Source: an uncultured Geobacter sp. (GTDB lineage: Bacteria; Desulfobacterota; Desulfuromonadia; Geobacterales; Geobacteraceae). Taken from it: a stretch of DNA of 35,735 nt. Of the stretch, positions 35,447 through 35,735 are shown piece by piece. The notes below the pieces were generated by a model that searched no databases, had not been told where the DNA came from, and worked only from the letters and a program-made list of their open reading frames with translations. The stretch covers positions 1 to 35,735 of the forward strand of contig CAIWTU010000006.1 in assembly GCA_903915655.1 (NCBI GenBank). Direction: 5' to 3'. Each line of letters opens with the position of its first letter. The first letter of the stretch is position 1. Made by a program: the position numbers and the translations under genes.

Positions 35447-35466
35447 GAAAACAGAATACGTTTTTC

Positions 35467-35495
35467 ATTGTAATTAGCAAACTGATTGACGTCAA
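35467..35495 (-). promoter_or_regulatory. sigma70 promoter of the efflux operon with palindromic operator
   Basis: On the minus strand TTGACG (35495-35490) and TACAAT (35472-35467) are exactly 17 nt apart; the start is predicted near 35460, about 100 nt before the GTG. The -35 box is inside a 10-bp palindrome, TTGACGTCAA (35486-35495), flanked by AAA/TTT runs. A dimeric repressor of TetR type would fit. The rest of the 35358-35727 gap has no gene. Confidence 0.6.
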
Positions 35496-35727
35496 CTGTT
35501 TTCGGAGTATTGTTCTCCTTGAAAGCTTACCTGCAATCATACATAACTATCCATTATCGCCATAAGCGGCAGTTGGAGGGGTCCGGAGAGAATCTTGATG
35601 CGATGGAAAAAACTCATAAGCTTATAACCCTCTGATATTATTTGCAAAAAGTCTTTATTCTGCTTGTGTTAAGTTGGTTTTTGTGGTACAGAATCCTTGC
35701 AATATCAATGTGTTGTAAGGAAACCAC

Positions 35728-35735
35728 ATGATCTA
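35728..35735 (+). CDS. start of a divergent gene, cut off by the window end
   Basis: ATG at 35728 has AAGG 7 nt upstream, and the frame is open for the two codons visible. TTGTGT and TACAGA boxes, 17 nt apart, lie around 35661-35690 as a weak possible promoter. Position divergent to the efflux operon would fit its regulator, but nothing of the protein can be read. Confidence 0.3.

Noticed and set aside
35675-35705. Sigma54 promoter before the gene at the window end
   Set aside because: TGGTAC and TTGCA are present but the GG-to-GC distance is 12 nt instead of 10.

Overview
The window looks like chromosome from a Geobacter-like member of the Desulfuromonadota. This rests on protein character (a GSU3473-family small protein, a dihydropteroate synthase with a long N-terminal extension, DUF3300 and DUF2950 neighbours, a PDGLE-type subunit in the cobalt/nickel transporter) and on a c-di-AMP module (cdaA-ybbR-glmM) within a tilS-ftsH-folP operon. 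No rRNA, tRNA, CRISPR array, transposase or prophage gene was found.

Left part (1-10.2 kb): a lone small membrane protein with an HExxH motif, a divergent GSU3473-family gene with a strong promoter and a ~190-nt leader able to fold as a pseudoknot, then a plus-strand housekeeping run: mutS, an AMIN-type N-acetylmuramoyl-L-alanine amidase, glnD, xerD and an ApgM-type phosphoglycerate mutase.

Middle (10.4-18.3 kb): a minus-strand operon read tilS, ftsH (TTG start), folP, cdaA, ybbR/cdaR, glmM, pdxJ, with several stop/start overlaps. It joins tRNA modification, membrane proteolysis, folate synthesis, c-di-AMP synthesis, peptidoglycan precursor supply and PLP synthesis.

18.5-22 kb: a minus-strand four-domain sulfur-handling flavoprotein (CoA-disulfide reductase, rhodanese, TusA and DsrE-like domains in one chain) faces a plus-strand pair, a divergent short MoaE and a three-helix membrane protein. 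A 131-bp MITE-like inverted-repeat element follows.

22.4-26.9 kb: a metal-uptake operon with a perfect palindrome inside its promoter: cbiM/nikM, a PDGLE protein, cbiQ, cbiO, and, overlapping the cbiO stop codon, an outer-membrane beta-barrel porin. This suggests a complete outer-plus-inner membrane route for Co/Ni. The porin stop codon lies in the loop of a 20-bp perfect hairpin.

26.9-35.7 kb: minus-strand DUF2950 and DUF3300 genes, then an RND efflux operon (membrane fusion lipoprotein, HAE1-type pump, outer-membrane factor) driven by a good sigma70 promoter whose -35 box lies in a 10-bp palindrome. The window ends within the first codons of a divergent plus-strand gene.
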